A stretch of 19,575 bases of DNA from JADZAA01 sp039810485 (GTDB lineage Bacteria; Bacteroidota; Ignavibacteria; Kapaibacteriales; UBA961): NCBI GenBank assembly GCA_039810485.1, contig JBDHXA010000050.1, forward strand, positions 1 through 19,575. Direction: 5' to 3'. Made by a program: the position numbers and the translations under genes. Positions 7,827 to 16,089 of the stretch are shown here, piece after piece (position 1 is the stretch's first letter; the number at the start of each line of letters is the position of its first letter). The notes beneath the pieces are model-generated. The model was not told the DNA's origin, searched no databases, and saw only the letters and a program-made list of their open reading frames with translations.

Positions 7827-9107
7827 CTACTTCTCAGGGCTAAATAATTTGCGTTCATACTCGAGAGTTGTGCGGACTTTTTCTGATTCATCATGTTTTT
7901 TCAGGCGTTCATAAGCATTGCCAAGCAAGGATTGCACACTATTGCGAATTTCATCACGTTTACTTGCTTCTTGAATTTGCAGCCATGCACGCTGTTCATA
8001 ATATGGACGCAATTTATTGATAGTTAACTGCGGTCTTTTTATCGAATCAGTTTGCGCTTGCTTTATTATGCTTGACAAACGATTATATAAATCCGAAGAT
8101 TTTGATTTTGAAAAGGATGTATCGTGCTTTGAGCGATAATCATTATAACGTTCAATTTTATTTTTTAGCTGCTGATATGTGTCTTCTTTTGAAAAGTCAT
8201 ACACTTTATACTTTGGCAAAGCGCGGGGACGCACTCTCACCGTTATAGCATTTGTATCTTTTGGGAATCCATGCGATTTTAAATCAGAAAATATCTCATC
8301 TGCTTTTTCTTTGGACAAATTTGTATTGACTAACAACAAGCCGCCACGCAGCATCAAATCTCCGGAAATTCCGTCAAATTTATTGAAATGCTTTAAGATA
8401 TTTTGCCGTATAAACTGTCCTTGATTATAGCAGCGTTGAAAGTCGTCGCCGCCAAGCCCCTGGCGCGAGCGCAGAACTTGCAATGCAGATTTGCTGTCCT
8501 TATGCCCAAAAAGTTCAATCACACCCATAGCTTGTGAAAACCCTGCTTCTACCCAATAATCAATCTTATCAAGCCCGGCAATGCGCGTTGCTTCTTTTAC
8601 GTAGCTTTTCAAACCTCGATTCGCATAAACCAAAGTCAATTTGTTCAAACCAGTTGTGTCGTCATACCCTGCATCGGCATACGTATCTCGCGGTATTGAA
8701 GTTATTTCAATCTTTCCGCTATCTGGAATTATAGAAAGTATATGATTTGCATCGGCATGTTTGACGTGATTATCGCCCAAGCGCGAGTCAATGCCAATAA
8801 TTGCGATATTTATGCGCCGAGCATTGCTTTTTATAGTTGGCTGCTCTAAATCTAAGGCATATTTTGCTTCTGCCAAGGCGGTGTCGCGCTTTGCATTAAT
8901 ATGCGCTGCTGTATCGTGTGATTTTTCAATAAGTGAGCTAATTGGCGCGACCGTTTTTTCCGAAGCTAAAGGTACGGCAGAGTATTTGCCATCTATTTTT
9001 TTGGGCTCGCTCTCAGGAGTGCACCCTTCAATAAATACAAGCCCAATATTGAGCAGAAAAAAGAATAAAAAGAGAACTTTTTGATTGCGCTGCGATGATG
9101 CGCTCAT
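7827..9107 (-). CDS. LytR-CpsA-Psr (LCP) domain protein, probable lipoprotein
   Basis: The 426-aa product starts with a basic tip and a hydrophobic stretch ending FIEGC, so Cys29 is a likely, though non-classical, lipoprotein site. An LCP domain spans about residues 97-245: INIAIIGIDSR (Asp107, Arg109), HADANHIL, ITSIPRDTY (Arg140, Asp141), LNKLTLVY and RSRQGLGGDDFQR followed by NQGQFIRQ. In Gram-positives LCP enzymes transfer lipid-linked glycopolymers to the cell wall, and the polar residues seen here match the pyrophosphate-binding and catalytic set. The remaining 170 or so residues are Lys/Glu-rich and helical, possibly TPR-like near the end, and are not part of the LCP domain. The gene begins 26 bases after ettA on the same strand and is probably cotranscribed with it. 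What an LCP protein attaches in a diderm cell is not established here. Confidence 0.85.
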   Translation of the reverse strand: MSASSQRNQKVLFLFFFLLNIGLVFIEGCTPESEPKKIDGKYSAVPLASEKTVAPISSLIEKSHDTAAHINAKRDTALAEAKYALDLEQPTIKSNARRINIAIIGIDSRLGDNHVKHADANHILSIIPDSGKIEITSIPRDTYADAGYDDTTGLNKLTLVYANRGLKSYVKEATRIAGLDKIDYWVEAGFSQAMGVIELFGHKDSKSALQVLRSRQGLGGDDFQRCYNQGQFIRQNILKHFNKFDGISGDLMLRGGLLLVNTNLSKEKADEIFSDLKSHGFPKDTNAITVRVRPRALPKYKVYDFSKEDTYQQLKNKIERYNDYRSKHDTSFSKSKSSDLYNRLSSIIKQAQTDSIKRPQLTINKLRPYYEQRAWLQIQEASKRDEIRNSVQSLLGNAYERLKKHDESEKVRTTLEYERKLFSPEK

Positions 9108-9133
9108 TTTGATAAAGTCGGTTGTGGTAAATA

Positions 9134-10807
9134 TTATTCTCTCGTGAGTTTCTTGTAATGAATGCGATGCGGCTGGTCGGCTGATATTCCAAGCCGAGTG
9201 TGTCGGTCAGCTTCGTATTCGCTGTAATTTCCATCGAACCAAATTACATTGCTGTTGCCTTCAAACGCTAAAATATGCGTCGCAACTCTATCTAAAAACC
9301 AACGATCGTGTGATATAACTACTGCGCACCCGGCAAAATTTACCAATGCCTCTTCAAGCGCTCTCAGTGTGTTTACGTCCAAATCATTTGTTGGCTCGTC
9401 CAAAAGCAATACGTTGGCTCCCTCTTTCAGCATTTTCGCAAGGTGGACGCGATTACGCTCTCCGCCTGATAGCATACTTACTTTTTTCTGCTGATCACTG
9501 CCTGTAAAGTTGAATTTAGCGACATACGACCGTGAGTTTACGTCGTGATTGCCAAGCGTAATAGTATCATCGCCGCCGGTAATTTCCTCAAATATTGTCT
9601 TTTCAGGATCAATCGGACGGTTCTGGTCAATATAACCGAGTTTAACTGTATCGCCAATGACAAAAGAGCCGGAATCCGCGGTTTCAAGTCCGATTATCAT
9701 TCGGAAAAGCGTTGTTTTTCCAGTTCCGTTTGCTCCAATTACTCCAATAATTCCTCCGGGCGGCAAATCAAAGTTTACATTCTCGTATAAGAGCTTATCA
9801 CCAAATGACTTGGAAATGCCTTTTGCCTGTATGACCGTCGTGCCAAGACGCGGACCATGTGGAATAAATATCTCGATTTCTTCATTGCGCCCTTGATCTT
9901 GTTCTTCAACCATGCGTTCATAAGCAGAAATTCGGGCTTTACTTTTTGCATGACGCCCTTTTGGATTCATGCGTATCCATTCCAATTCTCGCTGCAAAAC
10001 CTTTTGCTTGGCAGTTGCTTGTTTTTCCTCTGTTGCAAGACGCTGCTGCTTCTGCTCAAGCCAGCTTGAATAGTTTCCCTCGAAAGGTATGCCATAGCCG
10101 CGATCGAGCTCCAAAATCCAGCCGGCTACATTGTCAAGAAAATATCGATCGTGCGTAACTGCTATTACAGTTCCGGGATACTTTGACAAATGCACTTCTA
10201 ACCAACCAACAGTTTCTGCATCCAAATGGTTAGTTGGCTCATCTAAAAGCAGAACATCCGGCTGCTGAAGAAGCAAACGACATAATGCCACGCGACGTTT
10301 TTCGCCGCCGGATAAAACAGAAATCTTTGTTTCTGGCTGCGGACATCGCAAAGCATCCATCGCCATTTCCAGCAGGCTATCCAAATCCCATGCATTGCGA
10401 TGCTCGATTTGCTCTTGCAACTTTTCTTGCCGAGCTATCAAAGCATCGAAATCTGCATCTGGCTCTGCAAATTGCAATCCTATATCTTCGTATTCTTTCA
10501 ATAATTTGACAATGTCGGCTACTGCTTCTTCAACGGTTTCGCGAACTGTTTTTGCTGGATCAAGCTCTGGTTCTTGCGGCAGATATCCAAAGGTAATTCC
10601 TTTTTGTGAAGTGATTTGCCCAATATAATCGGCGTCCCATCCCGCTATAATTCTCAGCAAAGTTGATTTACCTGCGCCGTTCAAACCCAAAACGCCAATT
10701 TTAGCGCCGTAGAAAAATGATAAATATATGTCACGCAACACTTGCTTATTGGGTTTATGGACTTTGCCAACCCCAATCATCGAAAAGATTATTTTGTTAT
10801 CGGCCAT
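9134..10807 (-). CDS. ettA: ABC-F translation factor EttA
   Basis: This 557-aa soluble protein has two ABC ATPase domains. The first has Walker A GLNGAGKST (41-49), signature LSGGEKRRVAL and Walker B VLLLDEPTNHLD. The second has Walker A GANGTGKTT (near 357), signature LSGGERNRVHLAK and VLLLDEPTNDLD. Between them is a charged linker rich in Lys, Arg and Gln, the P-site tRNA interaction motif of ABC-F proteins. Length and sequence fit EttA (energy-dependent translational throttle), which binds the ribosomal E site and gates entry into elongation according to the ATP/ADP ratio. All catalytic motifs look intact. A Bacteroidota-type promoter lies about 35 bases upstream of the ATG. The LCP gene follows 26 bases after its stop. 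Confidence 0.96.
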   Translation of the reverse strand: MADNKIIFSMIGVGKVHKPNKQVLRDIYLSFFYGAKIGVLGLNGAGKSTLLRIIAGWDADYIGQITSQKGITFGYLPQEPELDPAKTVRETVEEAVADIVKLLKEYEDIGLQFAEPDADFDALIARQEKLQEQIEHRNAWDLDSLLEMAMDALRCPQPETKISVLSGGEKRRVALCRLLLQQPDVLLLDEPTNHLDAETVGWLEVHLSKYPGTVIAVTHDRYFLDNVAGWILELDRGYGIPFEGNYSSWLEQKQQRLATEEKQATAKQKVLQRELEWIRMNPKGRHAKSKARISAYERMVEEQDQGRNEEIEIFIPHGPRLGTTVIQAKGISKSFGDKLLYENVNFDLPPGGIIGVIGANGTGKTTLFRMIIGLETADSGSFVIGDTVKLGYIDQNRPIDPEKTIFEEITGGDDTITLGNHDVNSRSYVAKFNFTGSDQQKKVSMLSGGERNRVHLAKMLKEGANVLLLDEPTNDLDVNTLRALEEALVNFAGCAVVISHDRWFLDRVATHILAFEGNSNVIWFDGNYSEYEADRHTRLGISADQPHRIHYKKLTRE

Positions 10808-10841
10808 GTAAAAAACTTAAAATGAATACGAGTATAGAATG

Positions 10842-10870
10842 CAAAAATACGCAGTTTTTTAACGGTCAAT
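10842..10870 (-). promoter_or_regulatory. Bacteroidota-type promoter for ettA
   Basis: On the minus strand, ATTG (10870-10867), a 17-base spacer and TATTTTTG (10849-10842) match the TTTG / TAnnTTTG pattern with one mismatch in the -33 box. The expected start site is near 10835, giving a leader of about 28 bases before the ettA ATG at 10807. Confidence 0.55.
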
Positions 10871-10886
10871 TTATTTTCTAGAGAAT

Positions 10887-12311
10887 TTAACTCGCTGCAC
10901 GAGAGAAAAATATTCCAGAACGCATATCATACACTGCAAAAGCAACGGTTATAATCCATATTGCATATTCGAGCAGCAATATTTCCTTTTGTTCTGAAAA
11001 TCCATACATCATGTAGCTTACAACCGTCCCATAAGCCATAAAAACTAACCAACGCCAGCGTACAAAGGCAGTCATAAAAAGAAGCGGCACAACGTACCAT
11101 ACATGAACTTTCGGCGAAATAAAAATAAATGCTACTAGTGTTAAAAGAGATGCCGCAAGTGTTTCAGTATAGTTTTTCGGTCGTGCAAACAGCAAGATGA
11201 CAACTACCGAAAATACGCGGACAATTGACAGCATTGTTGGTGCAATCAGCCACCAATATTGCACATTTGCCAGTTCTAATACTTTCCTTATAAACATGAG
11301 CGGCGGACTATTAAAATATGTATTATTATAAAAATTAAGTACCGAAATAAAATTGCCGACATTTGCTGCATCATACAGCAGCGGCAATGAAAAAATTGTT
11401 ACTGCGATCACAGCACCTGAAATTGCCGAAGCAATCCGAGCCCATGCAATACTCGGTTTTCTGAGTAAAAACACACTACTTAACAAAATAATTGGGTATA
11501 GCTTTACAGCCGTCAATATTCCAATAATCACGCCTAAGAAAAACAATGGAATATATTGTATCTTTTTTTTAACAAATTGATCATTAATAACGAAACATAA
11601 TAATAGAACAAACAATGCCATATAAGGCAGCATAAGGCCGTCGCAATGAGTTTGCCCGACAATCTCTACGGCCGGAAGCGGCATTAAAATATACGCCAGC
11701 ATGTATTTATTTGATATAAAATCTTTTAAGCGCGTTAGTAGTAATATTAACACCGCAGATAATTCATGCAAAAAAAGAATTGTTTTCCATGAGAAATATG
11801 AATATATCCATTCAGTAGAAAATAATGATCCGACACGGCTTGAAAGACCAAATAAATATAAAGTATAAGGCGGATAAATGGCAGGATACTGAGGAAATGC
11901 CATACGCGAATAAGCACCATCTCTCAAATATGCAATACTTGCAGAATTAGCCGCTGTTGAATATGGATTTATTCCCTCAGACAATTCTTTGCCATAAAAT
12001 AAATAGCCAAACACATCATCCGACAGCCATGGAAGCATTGGAAAAACAGCGATCCTTGTAACAAGATAAATTACAATAATTGACATCCAAGACAGTTGAA
12101 TTTTACAGCGATTTACTGACCGGGTAATTCCATAAGAAACGAGTGTGTGAGCAATAAATACAAATAAAAATAATCTTGTAGAAAATACATCTCTTATTGG
12201 TGGGATGCAAGAATACAATGTAAAAAACATAATCTCTATCAAGCAATAAAACAACAGCATGCCCCGATGATTTTCAGCCATATATTTTGGTGTCATATCA
12301 TATTTTTTCAT
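10887..12311 (-). CDS. GT-C type membrane glycosyltransferase
   Basis: The protein is 474 aa from the chosen start and has roughly ten to twelve membrane helices. The first loop carries the acidic pair SDDVFGYLFYGK followed by GINPYSTAA and YPAIYPPYTLYLFGL. A later PLPAVEIVGQTHCDGLMLP segment is also typical of the mannosyltransferase-like GT-C/GT87 group, whose enzymes use polyprenyl-phosphate sugars. The acidic pair would be the catalytic/metal site facing the periplasm. An open frame extends to 12497 but would overlap the divergent asparaginase gene. ATGs at 12377, 12311, 12296 and 12281 are all possible. I favour 12311 because a TACTTTTG box at 12355-12362 (minus strand) would start transcription between 12377 and 12311. 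The donor sugar and acceptor cannot be read from sequence; envelope glycan or glycoprotein synthesis is likely. Confidence 0.82.
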   Translation of the reverse strand: MKKYDMTPKYMAENHRGMLLFYCLIEIMFFTLYSCIPPIRDVFSTRLFLFVFIAHTLVSYGITRSVNRCKIQLSWMSIIVIYLVTRIAVFPMLPWLSDDVFGYLFYGKELSEGINPYSTAANSASIAYLRDGAYSRMAFPQYPAIYPPYTLYLFGLSSRVGSLFSTEWIYSYFSWKTILFLHELSAVLILLLTRLKDFISNKYMLAYILMPLPAVEIVGQTHCDGLMLPYMALFVLLLCFVINDQFVKKKIQYIPLFFLGVIIGILTAVKLYPIILLSSVFLLRKPSIAWARIASAISGAVIAVTIFSLPLLYDAANVGNFISVLNFYNNTYFNSPPLMFIRKVLELANVQYWWLIAPTMLSIVRVFSVVVILLFARPKNYTETLAASLLTLVAFIFISPKVHVWYVVPLLFMTAFVRWRWLVFMAYGTVVSYMMYGFSEQKEILLLEYAIWIITVAFAVYDMRSGIFFSRAAS

Positions 12312-12354
12312 TATCGAATTGTCTGTTTTTCGGTATTCTTGTATTTTGCGATAA

Positions 12355-12362
12355 CAAAAGTA
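12355..12362 (-). promoter_or_regulatory. possible -7 box for the GT-C gene
   Basis: TACTTTTG on the minus strand fits TAnnTTTG, but no TTTG occurs at the right distance upstream, so this is only a half-site. It bears on the choice of start codon for the glycosyltransferase. Confidence 0.3.
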
Positions 12363-12396
12363 CCAAAACTTCCACATTTCATATCTGAGCACAAAG

Positions 12397-13284
12397 TTGA
12401 GCAGTCCCGTCCTTATCTCCACTTGGCATTTCGGATTACGGTCGAATGAAGCCGGCATTCCTATACTTCGTGCCGGAGGCAGCGCTATTGATGCCACAGA
12501 AGCAGTTGCGCAAGCTGCCGAATCTGACCGAACTATTTACAGCGTCGGCCTTGGCGGTCATCTTGATCGCACCGGTCAAATCACTCTTGATGCAAGCATA
12601 ATGACACACGACGGGCGGTGTGGCGGAGTTGCAGCTCTTGAAAATATCGAACATCCGATTAGCGTTGCTCGCGCCGTGATGGAACAAACGCCTCATATCC
12701 TTTTAGCCGGCGAAGGCGCCTATCGTTTTGCTCGTGAAATCGGCCATCCGCATAAGAGTTTAGTGACGGTCGAATCTCAAAAAAGCTATGAACATTGGCT
12801 GGAAACATCCTCTGAAGCTCCGCGTCATGCGGATCAAGATAATCACGATACGATTTGCATATTATCTGTTGATTCAAACGGTCAAATGGCTGGCTGCTGC
12901 ACCACAAGTGGCCTCGCTTGGAAAATGCACGGGCGCGTTGGAGATTCGCCTATAATTGGTGCCGGACTTTATGTAAAAGGCGAAATTGGAGCAGCGGCGG
13001 CCACTGGTCACGGAGAATTAGCCATGAGATCGCTTGCCGCCTTTAGAACTGTTCAACTTCTACAGCGCGGAATGTCGCCCGAAGAAGCTTCGCAAGAGTG
13101 CCTGCGTCAGATAATTGCTGAAATTCCGGGCGCAGAAAAGCTTCAACTTGCTACGCTTGCCCTTGCTCCAGATGGCAAATTTGGCGGCAGCAGCATTTTG
13201 CCCGGATTTCAAATTGCAGCATGGTCGAACAATGAAAATCGCCTGATTGACACCCAATCCTATCCTTTTTCCAATGACAAGTAA
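12397..13284 (+). CDS. N4-glycosylasparaginase / isoaspartyl peptidase family (Ntn hydrolase)
   Basis: The 295-aa protein belongs to the asparaginase 2 (T2) family of N-terminal-nucleophile hydrolases, made as a precursor that cuts itself into two subunits. The N-terminal part has LISTWHFGL, AGGSAIDATEA and GLGGHLDRTGQITLDA. The cleavage site is NHDTICIL, making Thr152 the predicted nucleophile, followed by CTTSGLAWKMHGRVGDSPI and GAGLY. GHGE further on fits the family's substrate-binding loop. The glycosylasparaginase subgroup, which releases glycans from asparagine, fits best. No signal peptide is seen, so it is probably cytoplasmic. No in-frame ATG precedes the conserved N-terminus before the stop at 12352, so a TTG at 12397 is the likely start, with only a weak GAG upstream. 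The downstream OMP gene overlaps its end by 11 bases. Confidence 0.88.
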   Translation: MSSPVLISTWHFGLRSNEAGIPILRAGGSAIDATEAVAQAAESDRTIYSVGLGGHLDRTGQITLDASIMTHDGRCGGVAALENIEHPISVARAVMEQTPHILLAGEGAYRFAREIGHPHKSLVTVESQKSYEHWLETSSEAPRHADQDNHDTICILSVDSNGQMAGCCTTSGLAWKMHGRVGDSPIIGAGLYVKGEIGAAAATGHGELAMRSLAAFRTVQLLQRGMSPEEASQECLRQIIAEIPGAEKLQLATLALAPDGKFGGSSILPGFQIAAWSNNENRLIDTQSYPFSNDK

Positions 13285-14890
13285 TTTTCGCTGCTTATTG
13301 TGCTCAATAGTTGTTGCATGCCTTTTGAGCGTCAGTTATTCCTATGCTCAGCTCACAGTTCGCAACATATACATAGATCGCCGGCCGGTTTTTGATTCTG
13401 TTGGTAATGACAGCTTTTTTGCAAGAAACATTGCAAATACACTTCATACAACAACTTGCGATTTTGTTGTTGACGACGAGCTTCTCTTCGGCGAAGGAGA
13501 TGATTTACTTGATGACGATGTGGAAGAAACAGAGAGGAATTTGCGCCGCACCGGACTATTTGCCAGTGTCAAAGTATGGGTAGACACTATAAATGATCGA
13601 GAAGCCGATATTTACATTACCGCTCAAGATCGCTGGTCAACCTTTTTGGCGCCAGTGTATGATGTCGGCGGCGGAATTTCCACTTTCGGCGGATTATTCA
13701 AGGAAACAAATTTCGCAGGAATAGGAAGCGCAATAGCAGCGAGCATAACAGCAAGAAGTGAAAACGATATTGGACTTCAAGGAAATGCGCAGTTATTTCT
13801 GCGCAGAATATTTCGTTCAGAACTTAATCTATATGGGGACATTTTTGCGAATCGGTATCGTACTACTCAACAGCTGTCATTAGAGAAACCATTTAGAACT
13901 CTTTCCACTTTATGGGGTTATGGGATTGCGGGAACAAATTCTTTTGGCAGTGATTTTTTATACGGCAGCGGCAGTACAGAGTTTACCCCGTTTCATGAAC
14001 GCCGCGGTCTCATTTGGTCGGGCTTGGGTGCACATCGTAACGACCGACTTTTTTTTACGGGTTTGGTGTCAATCGAGGATGTGCAGCGACTTTCCCCTTC
14101 GTTGCGTCGCGCTTTTGATAATTCAGGCAAAATACTTCTTGGATTTTCGTCGCTTGCACAAAAATTTGAGCGTACAATCGAACTTAACGGCTATGAAACT
14201 GAAGATGTTCCTATCGGAGCATGGGGAACTGCCGTGTTAGGGCGCATCTTTTCAATTGGCGGCAAAGGTGAAAGCATGTATTATGCAGGAGGACAAGTGG
14301 AGCAGTCAGCTCGGATGAACGCGCTTTATTTGTATGGAAACATTGCAGGCGGAAGCGGCTTTTCGCAACGCGGCGCTCAATACACCTATCAAGAATTTAC
14401 CGGGCTTGCTCACTATCGCTTTTCAGAACATTTCTTAACGGCTGCACGGCTTCGCGAACAAACTTCATGGAATTGGACTGCATTCCGGCAGTTGGTTCTT
14501 GACAATGATGCAGGGCTGCGCGGATATGCAGCCAATCAATTAACCGGAGCCAATCGTATTGTTGGGAATTTTGAACTGCGCTGGTATCCAAATGTTCAAT
14601 TTTGGATTTTCAAACTTTCTTGCGCAACTTTTTATGATGTTGGAACTGTTTGGAATGCGGGCACAACTCTTGGCAGCACTCAGATTCACCATTCCTTAGG
14701 CGCCGGACTGCGCATTCACAATTTGAAAGCGTCCGGTCTTGATGCAGTTATTCGCATTGACGCCGCCTACAATGCTGACGAGCGCCGTTTTGGCGGCATA
14801 ATTCTTTCGGCAGGTCAAATGTTTTCAATTTACGCCACGCCAATTTTCCATATTCCGCAAATTTTTGGTCTTTCCATTGATGATGAATAA
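13274..14890 (+). CDS. BamA/D15-like outer-membrane beta-barrel protein
   Basis: This 538-aa protein starts with a clear signal peptide (hydrophobic residues 8-23, likely cleavage SYA-QL after residue 25). Residues about 27-110 look like a single POTRA domain: LTVRNIYIDRRPVF at the start and RRTGLFASVKVWVDT, the classic POTRA tail. The rest alternates aromatic and glycine-rich strands, as expected for a 16-strand Omp85-type barrel. A LRGYAANQLTGANRIVGNFELRW-like region (about residues 417-440) holds the strongly conserved RGY of the family. The C-terminus does not end in Phe but carries a short polar extension after the last strand. The ATG at 13274 overlaps the end of the asparaginase gene (ATGACAAGTAA), so translation is probably coupled. 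BamA itself has five POTRAs, so this is a smaller relative (TamA-like or patatin-associated D15 type); its substrate is unknown. Confidence 0.82.
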   Translation: MTSNFRCLLCSIVVACLLSVSYSYAQLTVRNIYIDRRPVFDSVGNDSFFARNIANTLHTTTCDFVVDDELLFGEGDDLLDDDVEETERNLRRTGLFASVKVWVDTINDREADIYITAQDRWSTFLAPVYDVGGGISTFGGLFKETNFAGIGSAIAASITARSENDIGLQGNAQLFLRRIFRSELNLYGDIFANRYRTTQQLSLEKPFRTLSTLWGYGIAGTNSFGSDFLYGSGSTEFTPFHERRGLIWSGLGAHRNDRLFFTGLVSIEDVQRLSPSLRRAFDNSGKILLGFSSLAQKFERTIELNGYETEDVPIGAWGTAVLGRIFSIGGKGESMYYAGGQVEQSARMNALYLYGNIAGGSGFSQRGAQYTYQEFTGLAHYRFSEHFLTAARLREQTSWNWTAFRQLVLDNDAGLRGYAANQLTGANRIVGNFELRWYPNVQFWIFKLSCATFYDVGTVWNAGTTLGSTQIHHSLGAGLRIHNLKASGLDAVIRIDAAYNADERRFGGIILSAGQMFSIYATPIFHIPQIFGLSIDDE

Positions 14891-14940
14891 TGTGTTTGCT
14901 TTGCTAAAAAAATCTGTCAAAGTTATTATCATTCAACATG

Positions 14941-16005
14941 CTATGAATATCTAATCTTTCCTTCTCTACGAAGCTGATTAATTTCTTCAAGAGTAAGCGT
15001 TTGATAAGTATGATCCGACTCTGTGAAAATAGTAACCGTATCTTTGAAAATATCAATTTTAATCATGCGCGCCTGCCCTGATTTTATTTCAATAATTGAA
15101 TCAAGCGGCGGATAATTTTGCAGCGCGACAACATAATTGTCAATTTCGTATAAAAGGCAGCATTTTAATCTGCCGCATAAGCCGCTTAACTTGCCTATGT
15201 TTGCCGGAAGCAATTGCGCTTTGGCATGTTCAACTGTAATTTGTCCAAACTCGGTAAGAAAAGCAGAGCAGCATAATTCCAGACCGCATGGTCCTATACC
15301 GCCCAAGCGCTTAGCCTCGTCTCGAGCCGGTATTTGACGCAATTCAATGCGTGCTCTATAAGTTCTTGCAATATCTTTCACTAAATCACGAAAATCAATA
15401 CGCTGCGGCGATGTAAAGAATATCGTCAGTTTTGATCGGTCAAACTGCCATTCCGCGTCAGAAATTTTCATTTCAAGTCCGTATTCCTTCACGCTGTTGC
15501 GTGTCTGAAAAATTATTTCCGTCTCTGAGCGACGATTATCTTTGAGCGCTTCAATATCTTCAGATTCTGCAATGCGCACAATAGAGAAATTTGGCAATTC
15601 GCCATTATGATGCGACATAAGAACGTGTTCGGCAATTCGACCAACCGCTGAAACACGACCAATATCTATTCCATGATCGGCCTCAACAATTACAATATCG
15701 CCAAGTGCGGCCGGCACTTTGTTTCGATTGCAAACAATTGTCTTGCGCCCTCCCTTAAAGACAATTTCAGCCATGATATTATCTTCCGGTTTTTGAAATT
15801 CCTGCGGATGTTGCTCATTTGAAGATTTGCCACTGCATCCGTCGCCTGATTTGCATGTGTCTCCACAATTCTCACCTCCGCACGATGTGCATTGCGAAGT
15901 GCGATTGAGCAGTGTTTGCGCTACTGATACTAAGGCAGCTGAGGGCAGACCGTCTTTATGCGGCAAAGTAATTTTTGAAAATGATATTAACTGAACGTTT
16001 TCCAT
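14941..16005 (-). CDS. ricT: PSP1-domain protein RicT (YaaT)
   Basis: The 354-aa protein has the PSP1 domain from about residue 78 to 330. The cysteine signature of RicT is complete: GIGPCGLELCCSAFL and, some 30 residues later, GLCGRLKCCLLYE. In Bacillus, RicT forms the Y-complex with RicA and RicF, carries iron-sulphur clusters and influences RNA processing by RNase Y. The N-terminal 77 residues are not part of PSP1 and hold an extra cysteine cluster (Cys39, 42, 47, 51 and 57). I chose the ATG at 16005, preceded by an A-rich leader, over an in-frame ATG at 16074, because the extra 23 residues look like untranslated AT-rich sequence; the choice is not certain. holB lies just upstream on the same strand, a pairing known from Bacteroidota. 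RicA and RicF are not in the window, so its role in this organism is open. Confidence 0.9.
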   Translation of the reverse strand: MENVQLISFSKITLPHKDGLPSAALVSVAQTLLNRTSQCTSCGGENCGDTCKSGDGCSGKSSNEQHPQEFQKPEDNIMAEIVFKGGRKTIVCNRNKVPAALGDIVIVEADHGIDIGRVSAVGRIAEHVLMSHHNGELPNFSIVRIAESEDIEALKDNRRSETEIIFQTRNSVKEYGLEMKISDAEWQFDRSKLTIFFTSPQRIDFRDLVKDIARTYRARIELRQIPARDEAKRLGGIGPCGLELCCSAFLTEFGQITVEHAKAQLLPANIGKLSGLCGRLKCCLLYEIDNYVVALQNYPPLDSIIEIKSGQARMIKIDIFKDTVTIFTESDHTYQTLTLEEINQLRREGKIRYS

Positions 16006-16089
16006 GTATATTTTCTTATTTAATTCAATAAATAACTGATACCTAAACATCTTAAATAAGATGTGCCCATGCAAAGCAGCATCTTTTTT

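Noticed and set aside
12312..12497. Upstream extension of the GT-C glycosyltransferase
   Set aside because: Its first part would overlap the conserved N-terminus of the divergent asparaginase gene, and the extra residues before the first membrane helix look like translated spacer.
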